Of a stretch of 62,731 nt of DNA, positions 30,972 through 41,148 are shown piece after piece. The stretch spans positions 11,091 to 73,821 of the forward strand of contig MU602720.1 in assembly GCA_025201865.1 (NCBI GenBank), written 5' to 3'. Both the position numbers and the translations under genes were made by a program. Origin of the DNA: Ramicandelaber brevisporus. Its lineage: Eukaryota; Kickxellomycota; Ramicandelaberales; Ramicandelaberaceae. The notes beneath the pieces are model-generated. The model searched no databases. It was given only the letters and a program-made list of their open reading frames with translations, and was not told where the DNA came from. Numbering within the stretch: the stretch's first letter is position 1; each line of letters opens with the position of its first letter.

Positions 30972-32957
30972 ATGCTCCCTGAACTCAATGATGCCACTCT
31001 GCCATTTGACCTCGATCGCGCTCTCAGCACTTCAGCCGCTATAACGGACTCAACCTGGGACATGGATATCGACTCAGGCATCGTCACATCCATCAAACCT
31101 GATCCAGATCCACTCACCAGCTCATCCAACGTCGCCGATTTGATTTCTCCATTCCCTATTGATCAAGACTCGAGTGCCGCTGATATGGCCACCTTTGACC
31201 TGCCACCGCTTCTTCAACCACTCCAGTCATGCTTCACCTCGTCTGCCACTGATCCATCAAACTCCATGTTGCCGTTCCCGTCGGCCAGCAGTGACTTCGC
31301 TGCACTGTTCAATGATATCGGTGTCGATCTCTTTGCCACAACTGCCACAGCAGCAACCACCAGCACATCGACTGCATTCCCATCCGGCAAAACCACGCGT
31401 AGCCACACTGGCGATCTCAGCTACGGCAACACGGTCAGCAGCAACACTGGTGTCAGTAGCATCACTGGCAGTTTTGGTAATTTGCTCGGGGCAGCTGACA
31501 AGGAGCCATCATCGTCAGTAGCATCGTATTTGGCGTCAAACTTTGCACTCGATAGTTTTGATGTTGGTATTAGCGGATTTGATGGAATCATGCCGATCGC
31601 CACTGGTTTTGGTAGTACCAGTGGACGGGATGGAATGTCAAAGATGGAAAGCGCAAATGCGACAATTATAGATGTACTCAATGAGAAATTTAGTACAAAC
31701 GGTGGTGCTGATAGTGGTAGCGGTGGTGTTAATGGTGGTGGTTGTAGTGGTGGTGCTGGTGGTGCTAATGGTGGTGAAGTGCTTGGAGATGATGAAAACA
31801 GTATGGATATTGATGAGCAGTATGCCTACTATTTTGGCAGCGGTGGTGGCAACTCTGGTGGCGCGGCGGACTACAGCGAGCCAATGATGCTGGATTCTAA
31901 TGAGAGTGGCTCGCGTAAACGTGCCTGTCGCCAGCAGTCTTCAGCATCAGCAGCAGTGTCCAAGTCAAAGAGTACCTATAACCTGCTGCAGTCAACGGAT
32001 GATCCAATGTTCCTCAGTGCAGGCAATGATTTGAATGACTTTTTGTTTAATTTCCCAGCAAATAGTGCAACTGCGCCATCTGGGTTTGTATTCTCGTCAA
32101 CTAGCACTGGACTTGATTTTGATATTGGTGGCAATGGCAATGGCAATAGCTCAGCCGGTCGTACTCGAACAAGCAGCACTGACAGCTCAGCCAGTGGCAA
32201 TAGTGGCACTGTAGCCGGCGGCGATCGCGATAGTAATAAAAGCACTAATTCGAGTGTTCCAGGTAGTCGCCGCGGTGGAAGCAATATAAACAACAACAAC
32301 AACGGCAACAGCAACAGCAGCAGCAGCAGTAGCAGAAATGACGATGAGAAACCGCAGTATTCGTTCGAGTATAGTACCTATAGAGACCAGATGTCGCAGG
32401 AGGATATCGCCAGGTACACGGAGGCTGTGAAGGACACTAAATTTGTCGAGTTTCTGGAGGACATGCTCGGCAGACTTCCATTGGCGCTCCAGGAGATTCC
32501 ATCATTCGAGAATTTACAAGCGCAGAGCAAGGACCAGGTGTACCAAGAAGCCGCCAGTAACGGTATTGATATCCAGTCTCTGTTTAGCAACAATGGTGGT
32601 GCAGGTGGAGGTGGAGGTGGATTGGATAGCGACGATGACGATGATGACGACGACTATGGCGGTGCCAGCAAGAAGCGCCGTGGTGACAAGGAGCAGCAGC
32701 AGGACAGCAAAGAGAAGCAGAGCAAGCGGTCAGCCAGCCGTGCAATCAAGGCCAAGAACCGTCGCAAGCTGGTTGAGATGCTGTGCGATGTATTGAAGAA
32801 GTTCTTGCCGCCACACGAGCTGACCACAACTTTGGGTCGAGCTGTGACACGCACGGAATTGCTGCATCGCACGGGCGACATGATTATGCGGCTGCGCATC
32901 GTCAAGCAACAGCACCAGGAGCGTATCCGCTATTTACAGCAACAACAACAACAGTAA
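30972..32957 (+). CDS. Acidic low-complexity protein with bHLH-like C-terminus
   Basis: The 661-residue product is mostly Ser/Gly/Asp/Asn-rich, typical of transcriptional activation regions. Two conserved-looking blocks stand out: residues about 470-530 (YSFEYSTYRDQMSQEDIARY and following) and the C-terminal 75 residues. The latter has a basic run (RSASRAIKAKNRRK), an amphipathic helix (LVEMLCDVLKKFLP), a loop, and a second helix (TRTELLHRTGDMIMRLRIV) ending in poly-Gln, the layout of a basic helix-loop-helix DNA-binding domain. The usual H-x3-E-x2-R contact residues are not seen, so it may be an atypical bHLH or a different helical dimer. Probably a nuclear transcription regulator, by inference. 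Confidence 0.6.
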   Translation: MLPELNDATLPFDLDRALSTSAAITDSTWDMDIDSGIVTSIKPDPDPLTSSSNVADLISPFPIDQDSSAADMATFDLPPLLQPLQSCFTSSATDPSNSMLPFPSASSDFAALFNDIGVDLFATTATAATTSTSTAFPSGKTTRSHTGDLSYGNTVSSNTGVSSITGSFGNLLGAADKEPSSSVASYLASNFALDSFDVGISGFDGIMPIATGFGSTSGRDGMSKMESANATIIDVLNEKFSTNGGADSGSGGVNGGGCSGGAGGANGGEVLGDDENSMDIDEQYAYYFGSGGGNSGGAADYSEPMMLDSNESGSRKRACRQQSSASAAVSKSKSTYNLLQSTDDPMFLSAGNDLNDFLFNFPANSATAPSGFVFSSTSTGLDFDIGGNGNGNSSAGRTRTSSTDSSASGNSGTVAGGDRDSNKSTNSSVPGSRRGGSNINNNNNGNSNSSSSSSRNDDEKPQYSFEYSTYRDQMSQEDIARYTEAVKDTKFVEFLEDMLGRLPLALQEIPSFENLQAQSKDQVYQEAASNGIDIQSLFSNNGGAGGGGGGLDSDDDDDDDDYGGASKKRRGDKEQQQDSKEKQSKRSASRAIKAKNRRKLVEMLCDVLKKFLPPHELTTTLGRAVTRTELLHRTGDMIMRLRIVKQQHQERIRYLQQQQQQ

Positions 32958-33307
32958 CAAAAACAACAACAGTAGTAGCAGTAACAATAGTAGCAATCGT
33001 TAAACTAAGACAACAATCAGATTTAATAATATGTGAGAAATAATGGATCATGCTCGTTTTAATTTCAAATTGCGCTGAATAAAATTTGCAACACACAGAA
33101 ATGCACACACACACACAAAAAAATATGCACACAAAAAATACACACACAACAGCGACAACAGAAGAAGAAGAAGAAGCGCACGGCACGCATCTCTCTGATC
33201 GAGGCAGTGGTTGTTTCCTTCCTTTCAGCACAACGCTTTTTCTTTTGGATACCAACCAGTTAGATCAAATCGCACTACGAAAGTAGCACTTGTAAGTTAA
33301 TTGAAAA

Positions 33308-33763
33308 ATGGGTCGCATGCACGCTCCAGGTAAGGGCATTTCGTCCTCCTCCCTCCCATACAGCCGCAACGCTCCATCCTGGGTCAAGACCTCTTCCGAG
33401 GAGGTTGTTGACCAGATCTGCAAGCTCTCCAAGAAGGGTCTGACCCCATCCCAGATCGGTGTCATCCTTCGTGATCAGCACGGCATCCCACTCGTCAAGA
33501 CCGTCACTGGTAACAAGATTGTCCGTATCCTGCGCTCCAAGGGTCTCGCCCCAGAAATCCCAGAGGATCTCTACCACCTGATCAAGAAGGCCGTGTCTGT
33601 CCGCAAGCACCTCGAGAAGTTCCGCAAGGACAAGGACTCCAAGTTCCGCCTCATTCTCATCGAGTCCCGCATTCGCCGTCTCGCCCGCTACTACATCACC
33701 GCCGGCCAGCTCCCACCAACCTGGAAGTACGAGGCTGCCACCGCTTCGGCTCTGGTCGCTTAA
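33308..33763 (+). CDS. RPS13: 40S ribosomal protein S13 (uS15)
   Basis: Small-subunit ribosomal protein. The 151 residues equal the normal eukaryotic length and match along the whole chain: [65 protein letters not shown]-type block (here [13 protein letters not shown]), [21 protein letters not shown] and the invariant end [13 protein letters not shown]. It is unspliced within the coding region. Strong C-ending codon bias like RPL19. The leader is rich in CA repeats, and the ATG follows TAAGTTAATTGAAAA, so a 5'-UTR intron is possible but not proven. Confidence 0.98.
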   Translation: MGRMHAPGKGISSSSLPYSRNAPSWVKTSSEEVVDQICKLSKKGLTPSQIGVILRDQHGIPLVKTVTGNKIVRILRSKGLAPEIPEDLYHLIKKAVSVRKHLEKFRKDKDSKFRLILIESRIRRLARYYITAGQLPPTWKYEAATASALVA

Positions 33764-34180
33764 GCGTGCCTTCCTCCCCTTGGTTTCCGCCGCCTGTTTG
33801 CGTATACATTTTTTGTACTGGTGTTATTCTACTCACTACTGTTTGACCACCATAGTGAAGAGATTTCATCATTTAAGAGTACACTGCGCAAATATCATAA
33901 AAAGGTCCTTGTTCATTCTTTTTAAACACCTTCCTTTTTGGTCGCATCATCCTAGTGTATTTTGTCTCTAATGTACAGTGTGCAGTATGTAGTATGTGGT
34001 ATGCAGCAATACAGCATGGCATTTGTCAGCCTTGCAGGTTGCAATGATCGCCTTGATTGAGCTGACTTGAACTTGAACTTGAAATGGGTTGAAGCGAGCA
34101 GTGGTCGGTGGCGCGTGCATCATCCACCACCCCCCCCCCAAGCAGGTCATGCAGTCTCTCTTTTGAAAGATTCTCTCCTT

Positions 34181-34220
<40 letters not shown>

Positions 34221-34824
34221 TCTCCCTGTCAGTCTTCTTTCCTCTGCCTTCTGCTCTATCTCTCGTGCACACAGAGATAACAAGTGTGCGCGTGCAAGCT
34301 TTAGTGTTTCTCTCCCACCCCAAGCCGTTTTCTTCCTTTGAGTGTGAGCGTTTCCAATGTCCCAGTTCCCGCGACAAACTGGTCACATCTCATCTTTGAG
34401 TATATAGAGACTTGGCAGGCATCCGTTCTTCTTTCTGGAGCTCCAGCCAGCCAGCTGAAGTTGGTGGCCTGACGTTATTTTTTTTTTTTTTACAAGTGTC
34501 TTTCTGCCACATCATTCGCTCATTCCTCTCGGCTTGAAGGATATCCCTTACTTGCTCACTCGCTTGCTCGTTCACCCACCCCCTTCAGCAGCAGCTATCC
34601 GTCAAAGCTTCAAAGCCACTGCCTTTCGGGAAGCTATTTTTAAAGTCTCGACTACGAGTGCCCGCCTGCTGCTACCAATACTCCTCCGCTCCTCTACTCC
34701 GCACGCTTGCTACTGCTAACCGCCTCTGCTGCAACCTCTGCTGCAAGCAACCTCCATCGTAATTTCTTTTGCTGTGTATCCCTCTTCTTCTCTCCATCTA
34801 TTTCAGCGTCAACAAACACACACG
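33764..34824. other. Intergenic region and leader of the gene at 34,825
   Basis: Over 1 kb without a supported gene. It includes TCTTCTG tandem repeats (about 34,181-34,222; 7-nt unit TTCTGTC), a run of 9 C near 34,131 and a run of T at 34,478-34,489. Short open frames here are compositional artefacts. Confidence 0.55.
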
Positions 34825-36848
34825 ATGCAACTACCTCTCCAACAACAACATCAGCAGCCTCCGCCGTCCTCGGCAACTCAATCGCACGCTCGCCTGAGCT
34901 TCAGCAACGGCTCGAGCAATTTGCCTCGTCTGGCAGCTCCATCGACCATCCACACCCACACGACAAGCAACAGCAACAGTGGTAGTGGTAGTGGTAGTGG
35001 TAGTAGTAGTGGTGGTGGTAGTCGCTTGCCACCGCCGTCAGTATCGCGTCAGCATATTAACACCTTATCCATGCTGCCCACATTGTTGCCACCCACGCAG
35101 CTCCCGTTGCCGCCATCGTCGCTGGCGCGCCCCATATCTCCCTCTCCTGCAATGGGCGGTGGCGGTGGTTCTGCAATTCCCCTGGTTCGTGCCCGTCGGA
35201 TACCATCGTCCCGACCCCATTCACGCCCCCAATCGCCCATTCTCCCGTCGAAGGTGAATACACAGCAGACGCAGGTGGTGTATGCCCAACAACAGCATCA
35301 ACACCACCAGCACCAGCACCAGCACCAACACCAGCAGCGTCCACACAGTCCATCTCCCCAGTCTTCTCCTATCCGCACTGTTCGTGGTCACCCATATGCA
35401 GCATATGTGGCAGCATCCCGTACGTCGTCTGCTACCACTTTGAAGCGCTCCACATCAAACACTGGCTGCGAGGAACAACAGTTGTCACCAGCAGTGCCGG
35501 AGCGTGCATCGACCGTTCCGCCGCCGCCCGTTGTGTCGTCTGTGACACCACCAGTCTCGGTCGCTACAGTGACTACAACCACAGCAACAACAGCAACAAC
35601 AACAGCAACAACAACAGCAACAACAACGGCAACTGGCCAGTACATGGTCTCACCTTTATCGATGCGCAAACCTTACAGTGATAACTGTGACGCTGTTGAT
35701 GCCCTGCAGGAACGCGGTTCAGCCCTGACACAGACACAAGTTCAGAGCAAAACCACCACTGCCAATACTGAAGCAACTGATTCAGTTTGTACAATTGTCG
35801 CTCCGACACCGCGTCCAGTTTCTACCATTATGCCTGCAATTGTCTCCACGCCTTCCAACAGCGGCAGCAATAGCGCTCATCGCAAGCGTCTCGCCCGTCG
35901 CAAGTCTCTTGATTCGGCGATGATGAAGATGCGCACCCCTTCGCTGCCTCTGCTGCGGTCTGCCCGCTTACCTCCTGTGGTTACTATTGATCACGATGTG
36001 CCTGTTCCTGTGCCGCCTGTTCAGCCACGCCGCACGCAAGAGGTTGTTTCAGCCGATGAGTCTCAGCGCACAGGCAGGCAGTGGGTGTCAAGACGGCACT
36101 GCTACCCCCTGTGGTTACTATTGACCACGATGTGCCTGTTCCTGTGCCGCCTGTTCAGCCACGCCGCACGCAAGAGGTTGTTTCAGCCGATGAGTCTCAG
36201 CGCACAGGCAGTGGGTGTCAAGGCCGCACTATTGAAATGCTGCGTCCTCTTGTGCAGTGTGGTCTCTCTCCATCTTCTCAGCTGCCCATTCAACAGCACT
36301 CCAAATATGGCTCAGTGGGACTCGGCCTGCCTTCCACCAAGCATCAGCAAAATGCACAGCAGTCGTCCACCTATGGATCGCTGCTAGGCATCTTGCGTGG
36401 TTACGCCACTCCGCGCTCTGTATCAACAGCCGCATCCATTACCTCCTCTCCGCGTAGTGGCAGTGCTGATCCATACCCATCTTCATCAGTCTCTTCTGAG
36501 AGCAGCAGCAACAGCAGCTCTAGCAACAGTGGTCCACGTCGTCCAAGCCGAATTGAGCAAATGACACTCTTTGATCAAATTGCTCAGACCGGCGCTCATC
36601 AGAGTGATGTGTACATCTCCTTCCCTGATCACTATTCGGACGACTCTGACCTGTCTGATTCTGGCACAAGCAGCAAGAGTAATCACAAGTACTCTCTACA
36701 TGATGATCCTGAGTTACTATCAGAAGTGCTGATGACTGCGGCTGCCACATTGCCACCATCTTACATTGTCTCCAATTCTCCATCATCGCGTGCAACTTCG
36801 CCAACTCCACTACCTGCTCAGATTATTGCAACTTCTCGATCCTCCTAA
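34825..36848 (+). pseudogene. Low-complexity Ser/Pro/Gln-rich gene, frame broken by tandem duplication
   Basis: One gene is split over two frames. The frame from ATG 34,825 encodes a Gln/His/Pro/Ser-rich, probably disordered protein up to about 36,075, where it shifts and ends at 36,387 in nonsense-like sequence. A second frame overlapping it runs through the repeated VVTIDHDVPVPVP block and on to 36,848, with good composition (LLGILRGYATPRSVS, Ser-rich runs, IEQMTLFDQIAQTG, DPELLSEVLMTAA). The shift coincides with a 134-nt-spaced direct repeat, and 134 is not a multiple of three. It may be a true frameshift allele, an assembly error or a spliced form. No protein family is recognised; it looks like a fungal regulatory protein with short conserved islands. 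Confidence 0.55.
35977..36211 (+). repeat. Direct duplication, 101-nt copies spaced by 134 nt
   Basis: Copy 1 is 35,977-36,077 and copy 2 is 36,111-36,211, differing at one position (GATCAC versus GACCAC). Homology resumes after a 4-nt difference (GTGGGTGTCAAG at 36,081 and 36,211). Both encode PVVTIDHDVPVPVPPVQPRR in different frames of the gene. Confidence 0.9.
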
Positions 36849-38755
36849 CTTTTGATGAGGCTATAACTTTCTCACTCTCCTTCGTATCTCCTTCTCTTGC
36901 TTACTTACTTGCTTATCTGCTTCTATTTGTTGTTTGATTTATCGATTGATTCATTGATTGATTTTGCGTTACTCACAAACCAACTCCTATACTCACATAA
37001 CACATAACACATAACACATATTTGATATGTTGTCTTCCATCCCATCTCTTGATTATATATATAATACGGAAAAACCCCCTTTATACATTGATTGCGTCTC
37101 GTTTTATTACTCTTCTCTCCTATTTACTTTGATAAACATCCTGCGATTACTCCTTCCTCCGTCGTCTCTTCTCCGTCCTAAACCCTACTCCAACTCTACT
37201 CCAACTCTACTCCAACTCTACTCCAACTCTGTCTCCTCTCTAATTCTTCAATTCTCTTTCCGTGCTTCTCGTTGATTAATTCTCATAATTATTTTTTACT
37301 CTTCCATCGAATCGATGCCATTCATCTTGGCTGTAATAACACATCTAAATAACCCGACTATCTAATCACCAATTACCAATCAAGTGATATCAACTGCATG
37401 CCCTCTCTCTTTCTCCTCTCTCTCTTCCTCTCTTTCTTTCTCTTAAACGAAATCAACACTCTAAATTAGTCGTCTAACGCAGAACATGGCTTGTGCAACA
37501 TGCAAGTCTCACATACCCACACCCGAAAGTGACTGCAACCGGCTCAACGAAATTTGGCTAGTTTGCACGTGATTGGGTGCAACAGCACTCGGGTTGCCCT
37601 GCTTCTAATATGTATGTATTCTCCAAGCGTCCCTCCATGCCATTTGAAAGTGTACGACATTACCATTGACAGCAGCTTCGCACAAGGTGAATAGCGATGC
37701 TAAATTTCGTCGTATAAGCCTGGAAAGGAGAAGTGGAAGAAGGGAGGAGGAGTGATTTGAAGACACTCCCACGGCAAATGGTTGGTTATCGAGCAGGTTA
37801 ACATTTCGAACCACTTACCGCCATCACCGCAAAATCCGGATTGATGATTGACGAATCCCTGTTGACTTCGCATATTATTTTTTCAGCCGCGTGCTAATTG
37901 ACGAATCATGGCAATGCTGTGTCGGACTTCTGGGCGTTGATTTTTTTTTTACCATTGTCATGAGGGGGAGTAGCCGTCAGCTGGACATGTCGCGTGTGTG
38001 TCTATGTGTGTGTCTGTGTGTGTGTGTGTCTGCAGTATGGAAGTTCACTTCTTCTTTCTCTCTTACCTTCTCTCTCTCTTTCTGTGTATACTTCTTCCGT
38101 CCTATTCCTGCTTTTATCGAAAAAAAAACCTTGCCGGTCCTTGATATCGATTGTTTTCTTCTCTTCATTACTATCATTATTGTCAGAGCAAACATTTGTT
38201 CTTTCAGCCTGTTTCTGTGTTCATCTCCAGCTTCTTCAGCTCCAACTCCAGCTCCAACTCCAACTCCACTCCACTCCACTCCACTCGCTAGTTTTCTTCA
38301 CTCACTCCCCACTCTCCGCAAGCGCAACAACACACCAACTCCTTCTTTTTCTAGTTCTTTTCTTCTTTTTCTTGCTCTTCCCGAGAGGCTCATCCATACT
38401 CGTCGTAGTCGTCAACCTGTTTGCTTGCTTGCTTGCATAATCTCTGCCTCTACGGACAAGCTCGGACGCACGTCTCTTTCTCTGTTTCTGGCCACTACAT
38501 ACACACATACACACATACATACACACACACTCTCTCACACGAAACGAAACGAAACGAAACGAGACAAACTAGGCTGCAGCCGCTTCGCTCGACATTTCCT
38601 CAGTTCAGCATCAGCACAGAATAAAAAGGAGAACGAAACTATCTGTAGCTTACAAAAAATACACTCAGCTATAACCAGAGCGAAGAAACCAATCTGCTAC
38701 AAAGACAGCAAAGAGTAGGCGACAGCAAAGAGAGCAGAGCAGACAGCAAACGAAG
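36849..38755. other. Long intergenic region / leader of the bHLH gene
   Basis: About 1.9 kb with no supported gene. Contents: an 11-bp tandem repeat (CTACTCCAACT, about 4 copies, 37,186-37,230), ATAACACAT repeats near 37,000, a GT-rich run at 37,996-38,033, a CA-rich run at 38,500-38,540, GAAAC repeats at 38,541-38,561, and AGACAGCAAAGAG repeats just before the ATG at 38,756. The last 800 nt are CT-rich and probably an extended promoter/5' leader. Confidence 0.55.
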
Positions 38756-40999
38756 ATGTCGGGCTCAAACCGCAACACGGGCACTAGTCAGCTTCGACAA
38801 CCACCTCCTTTTGAGCTATACAGTCCAGACGATTTGCTTGGTGGCATCGGAGGAGGAGGAGGGGGAGACGCAACAACTACTACTACAGCAGCAGCAGCAG
38901 TGAATGTAACGGGGGGAGGAGGAGGATTATCAGGACTACTCGGCAGCAATGATGCAGAGTTATTGGCATCGCTTGATTCTGCACTGTTGAATAATGATAT
39001 ATTGAATGATCCGAATCTATTGACAATGTTTGGACTTACTGCAGCCAATGTCTCCAGCATGCAGGATTTGGGAGACACTGCGGCTGCATCAAATGTAATG
39101 TCATCAAATGCTGGCCAGAAAAGTGGATTAATACCTCCAACTAATCTGGATGAAGGGTTCACATTCTCCAGTCCACTTCCATCATCCAATCAACAGCAGT
39201 CAAGAGCAAATAATAATAATAATAACGGCAATAATATATTGTCAGGAGATGATAAGCAGATGTTTGACAACTTTTTGAGTGTGTTTGATGACAGAGAAGA
39301 TAAAGCATCTGGAGTGAATACTAATAACCTCAGCAGATTGATGAATATGGCTCGAAACAAGCAATACTCAAATAACATTAATACTAATGACTATCCCGAT
39401 GCATCTGCTCTCTCATTGGATAACTCGCAGGCAACAAACGATGCACTGGCTGCGCTGGCCGCTTCATTAACTTCTCCTCATAATAGCCGCAGAGATAATA
39501 GTGTGTTGAGTCCATCATTCACAGATAGATTTGCCGGAATGGGTAGATTGACATTGGCCAACGATACTCCCTCAGGTGACTTGCTGGGACTGGGTGTATT
39601 TGGCGGATTAGACATGACTAATCGAACCAGTAATAACATTAATAGCATGAGCAATATTGGTGGCAGTGGTGGAGGAAATGATGCAATGATGATTGGATTT
39701 GATTCACCTGATCCAGATGATGATATTAATATGAATGACAATAGCAACGATGAACTTAGTACCACCAGTAATAATGCTAGCAATATACCTGGAATGGGAA
39801 TGTTTGATAATTGGTTTGGCGGTCCGAATATATTCAATTTGGCAGCGGCTGCAGCTGGATTCAGCGGTGATCACGGCATTCAATCAAAATCACCTCTCAG
39901 AGACTCCTTCTTATTCAATAATGTAAACAGTCCTCAAATGCAACAGCAGCAACAGCAGCAGTACCAGTCACACCAGTCACCATCTGCATCCGCGGTGGCT
40001 GGAAATGCGCTCAATACAGGCGCTGGCGGCCCTCCAACCAGCGGTGGAATTAGTGCGTGGCTTGGTTCGGGAGTGAGAGGTGGCATTGGAAGCATTCTCT
40101 CTGGTAACAACTCTGCCAGCACGGCAACAACATCAGCAGCAGGCGGAGTGGGACTATCTGGAGTGATTCCCCGCAACATTCCATCCAATAAGAGAAAGTC
40201 AGCATACACAGTTGGAGCAGATGTGGAAATTGATATGGAAAAGCACATTTACACTACTGAAGATGAACCTGCATCGAAAAGGAAGAATTCATCTCAGCAT
40301 CACATCAATTACTCATCACAATCAGCTGCTGCAGCTGCTCTTTTGCATGGTAAGCCAACCATCATTTCTCCCTCAATGATTTATCAGTCTCAACAACAGC
40401 CACAATCGCAGCTACAGCTACAGAATGGACTTGGAATTGACTCTACATCGGCATCGTTAAATATGAGCGGTCGCAAAAAGTCAGTTGGATCGACATCATC
40501 AGTGACATCATCCAAGAGAAGCGATAAGCCATTGCTAACTGAGGCAGAAAAGAGAGCCAATCACATTCAGTCTGAGCAAAGAAGACGCAACATTATTAGA
40601 CAAGGCTTCTCTGACCTGATGCATCTGGTTCCATCTCTTAGACCAATCACAAAGCTTCCTCCGCCGCCTCTAACTGCGTCTGGCCATCTGCCGCCAAACA
40701 GCAGTTTAATTCCAAGCAAAGCCACCATATTAAGCCACGCAGTCAGCTTTATTCACCAGCAAAGGCACGAGAATGAAGAATTGAGGCAAAGACTGGTTAA
40801 GCTTAGAGAAAAGGCCTTTGAAAAGAGACTAATGCAAGGAAGAGTACAAGTTGCTGCGGACACTGGCGGACTGGTTCCACTGACTGGAAGTAATCAACAG
40901 CAACAACAACAACAACAGCAACAACAGCAACATCAGCAATTATTGTCAATCAACATTCCAGTAGCTTCAAACCCTACTTCTCCTTTAGATCCTAGGTAA
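38756..40999 (+). CDS. bHLH transcription factor
   Basis: The 747-residue product is Asn/Ser/Gly-rich with several glycine and glutamine runs, and ends with a basic helix-loop-helix domain at about residues 595-690. The basic region and helix 1 read AEKRANHIQSEQRRRNIIRQ then GFSDLMHLVPSL, with His, Glu and Arg at the positions that contact an E-box (H-x3-E-x2-R). A Pro-rich loop follows, then helix 2 IPSKATILSHAVSFIHQQRH running into a leucine-zipper-like extension (ENEELRQRLVKLREKAFEKRL). This layout resembles the Max/Mlx/Ino4-type group. It is nuclear; target genes unknown. Among the surroundings only the HMG-CoA reductase far downstream would fit a lipid regulon, and no E-box link was examined. 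Confidence 0.88.
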   Translation: MSGSNRNTGTSQLRQPPPFELYSPDDLLGGIGGGGGGDATTTTTAAAAVNVTGGGGGLSGLLGSNDAELLASLDSALLNNDILNDPNLLTMFGLTAANVSSMQDLGDTAAASNVMSSNAGQKSGLIPPTNLDEGFTFSSPLPSSNQQQSRANNNNNNGNNILSGDDKQMFDNFLSVFDDREDKASGVNTNNLSRLMNMARNKQYSNNINTNDYPDASALSLDNSQATNDALAALAASLTSPHNSRRDNSVLSPSFTDRFAGMGRLTLANDTPSGDLLGLGVFGGLDMTNRTSNNINSMSNIGGSGGGNDAMMIGFDSPDPDDDINMNDNSNDELSTTSNNASNIPGMGMFDNWFGGPNIFNLAAAAAGFSGDHGIQSKSPLRDSFLFNNVNSPQMQQQQQQQYQSHQSPSASAVAGNALNTGAGGPPTSGGISAWLGSGVRGGIGSILSGNNSASTATTSAAGGVGLSGVIPRNIPSNKRKSAYTVGADVEIDMEKHIYTTEDEPASKRKNSSQHHINYSSQSAAAAALLHGKPTIISPSMIYQSQQQPQSQLQLQNGLGIDSTSASLNMSGRKKSVGSTSSVTSSKRSDKPLLTEAEKRANHIQSEQRRRNIIRQGFSDLMHLVPSLRPITKLPPPPLTASGHLPPNSSLIPSKATILSHAVSFIHQQRHENEELRQRLVKLREKAFEKRLMQGRVQVAADTGGLVPLTGSNQQQQQQQQQQQQHQQLLSINIPVASNPTSPLDPR

Positions 41000-41148
41000 A
41001 CTTTGTTTCATTTCATTTCATTTTTTTTACACTTTACATAGTTTAAAGCTTTTCATTTATTAAAAAACAACGACAACTTAATCTATACAGAGTGTACATA
41101 CATACACATACATATACATGAGTTAATAAAACATAACTTACTCTATAT

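Noticed and set aside
37891-38718. 275-codon frame upstream of the bHLH gene
   Set aside because: Encodes Thr/His/Ser runs from CA and CT repeats in a leader region, without protein-like composition.
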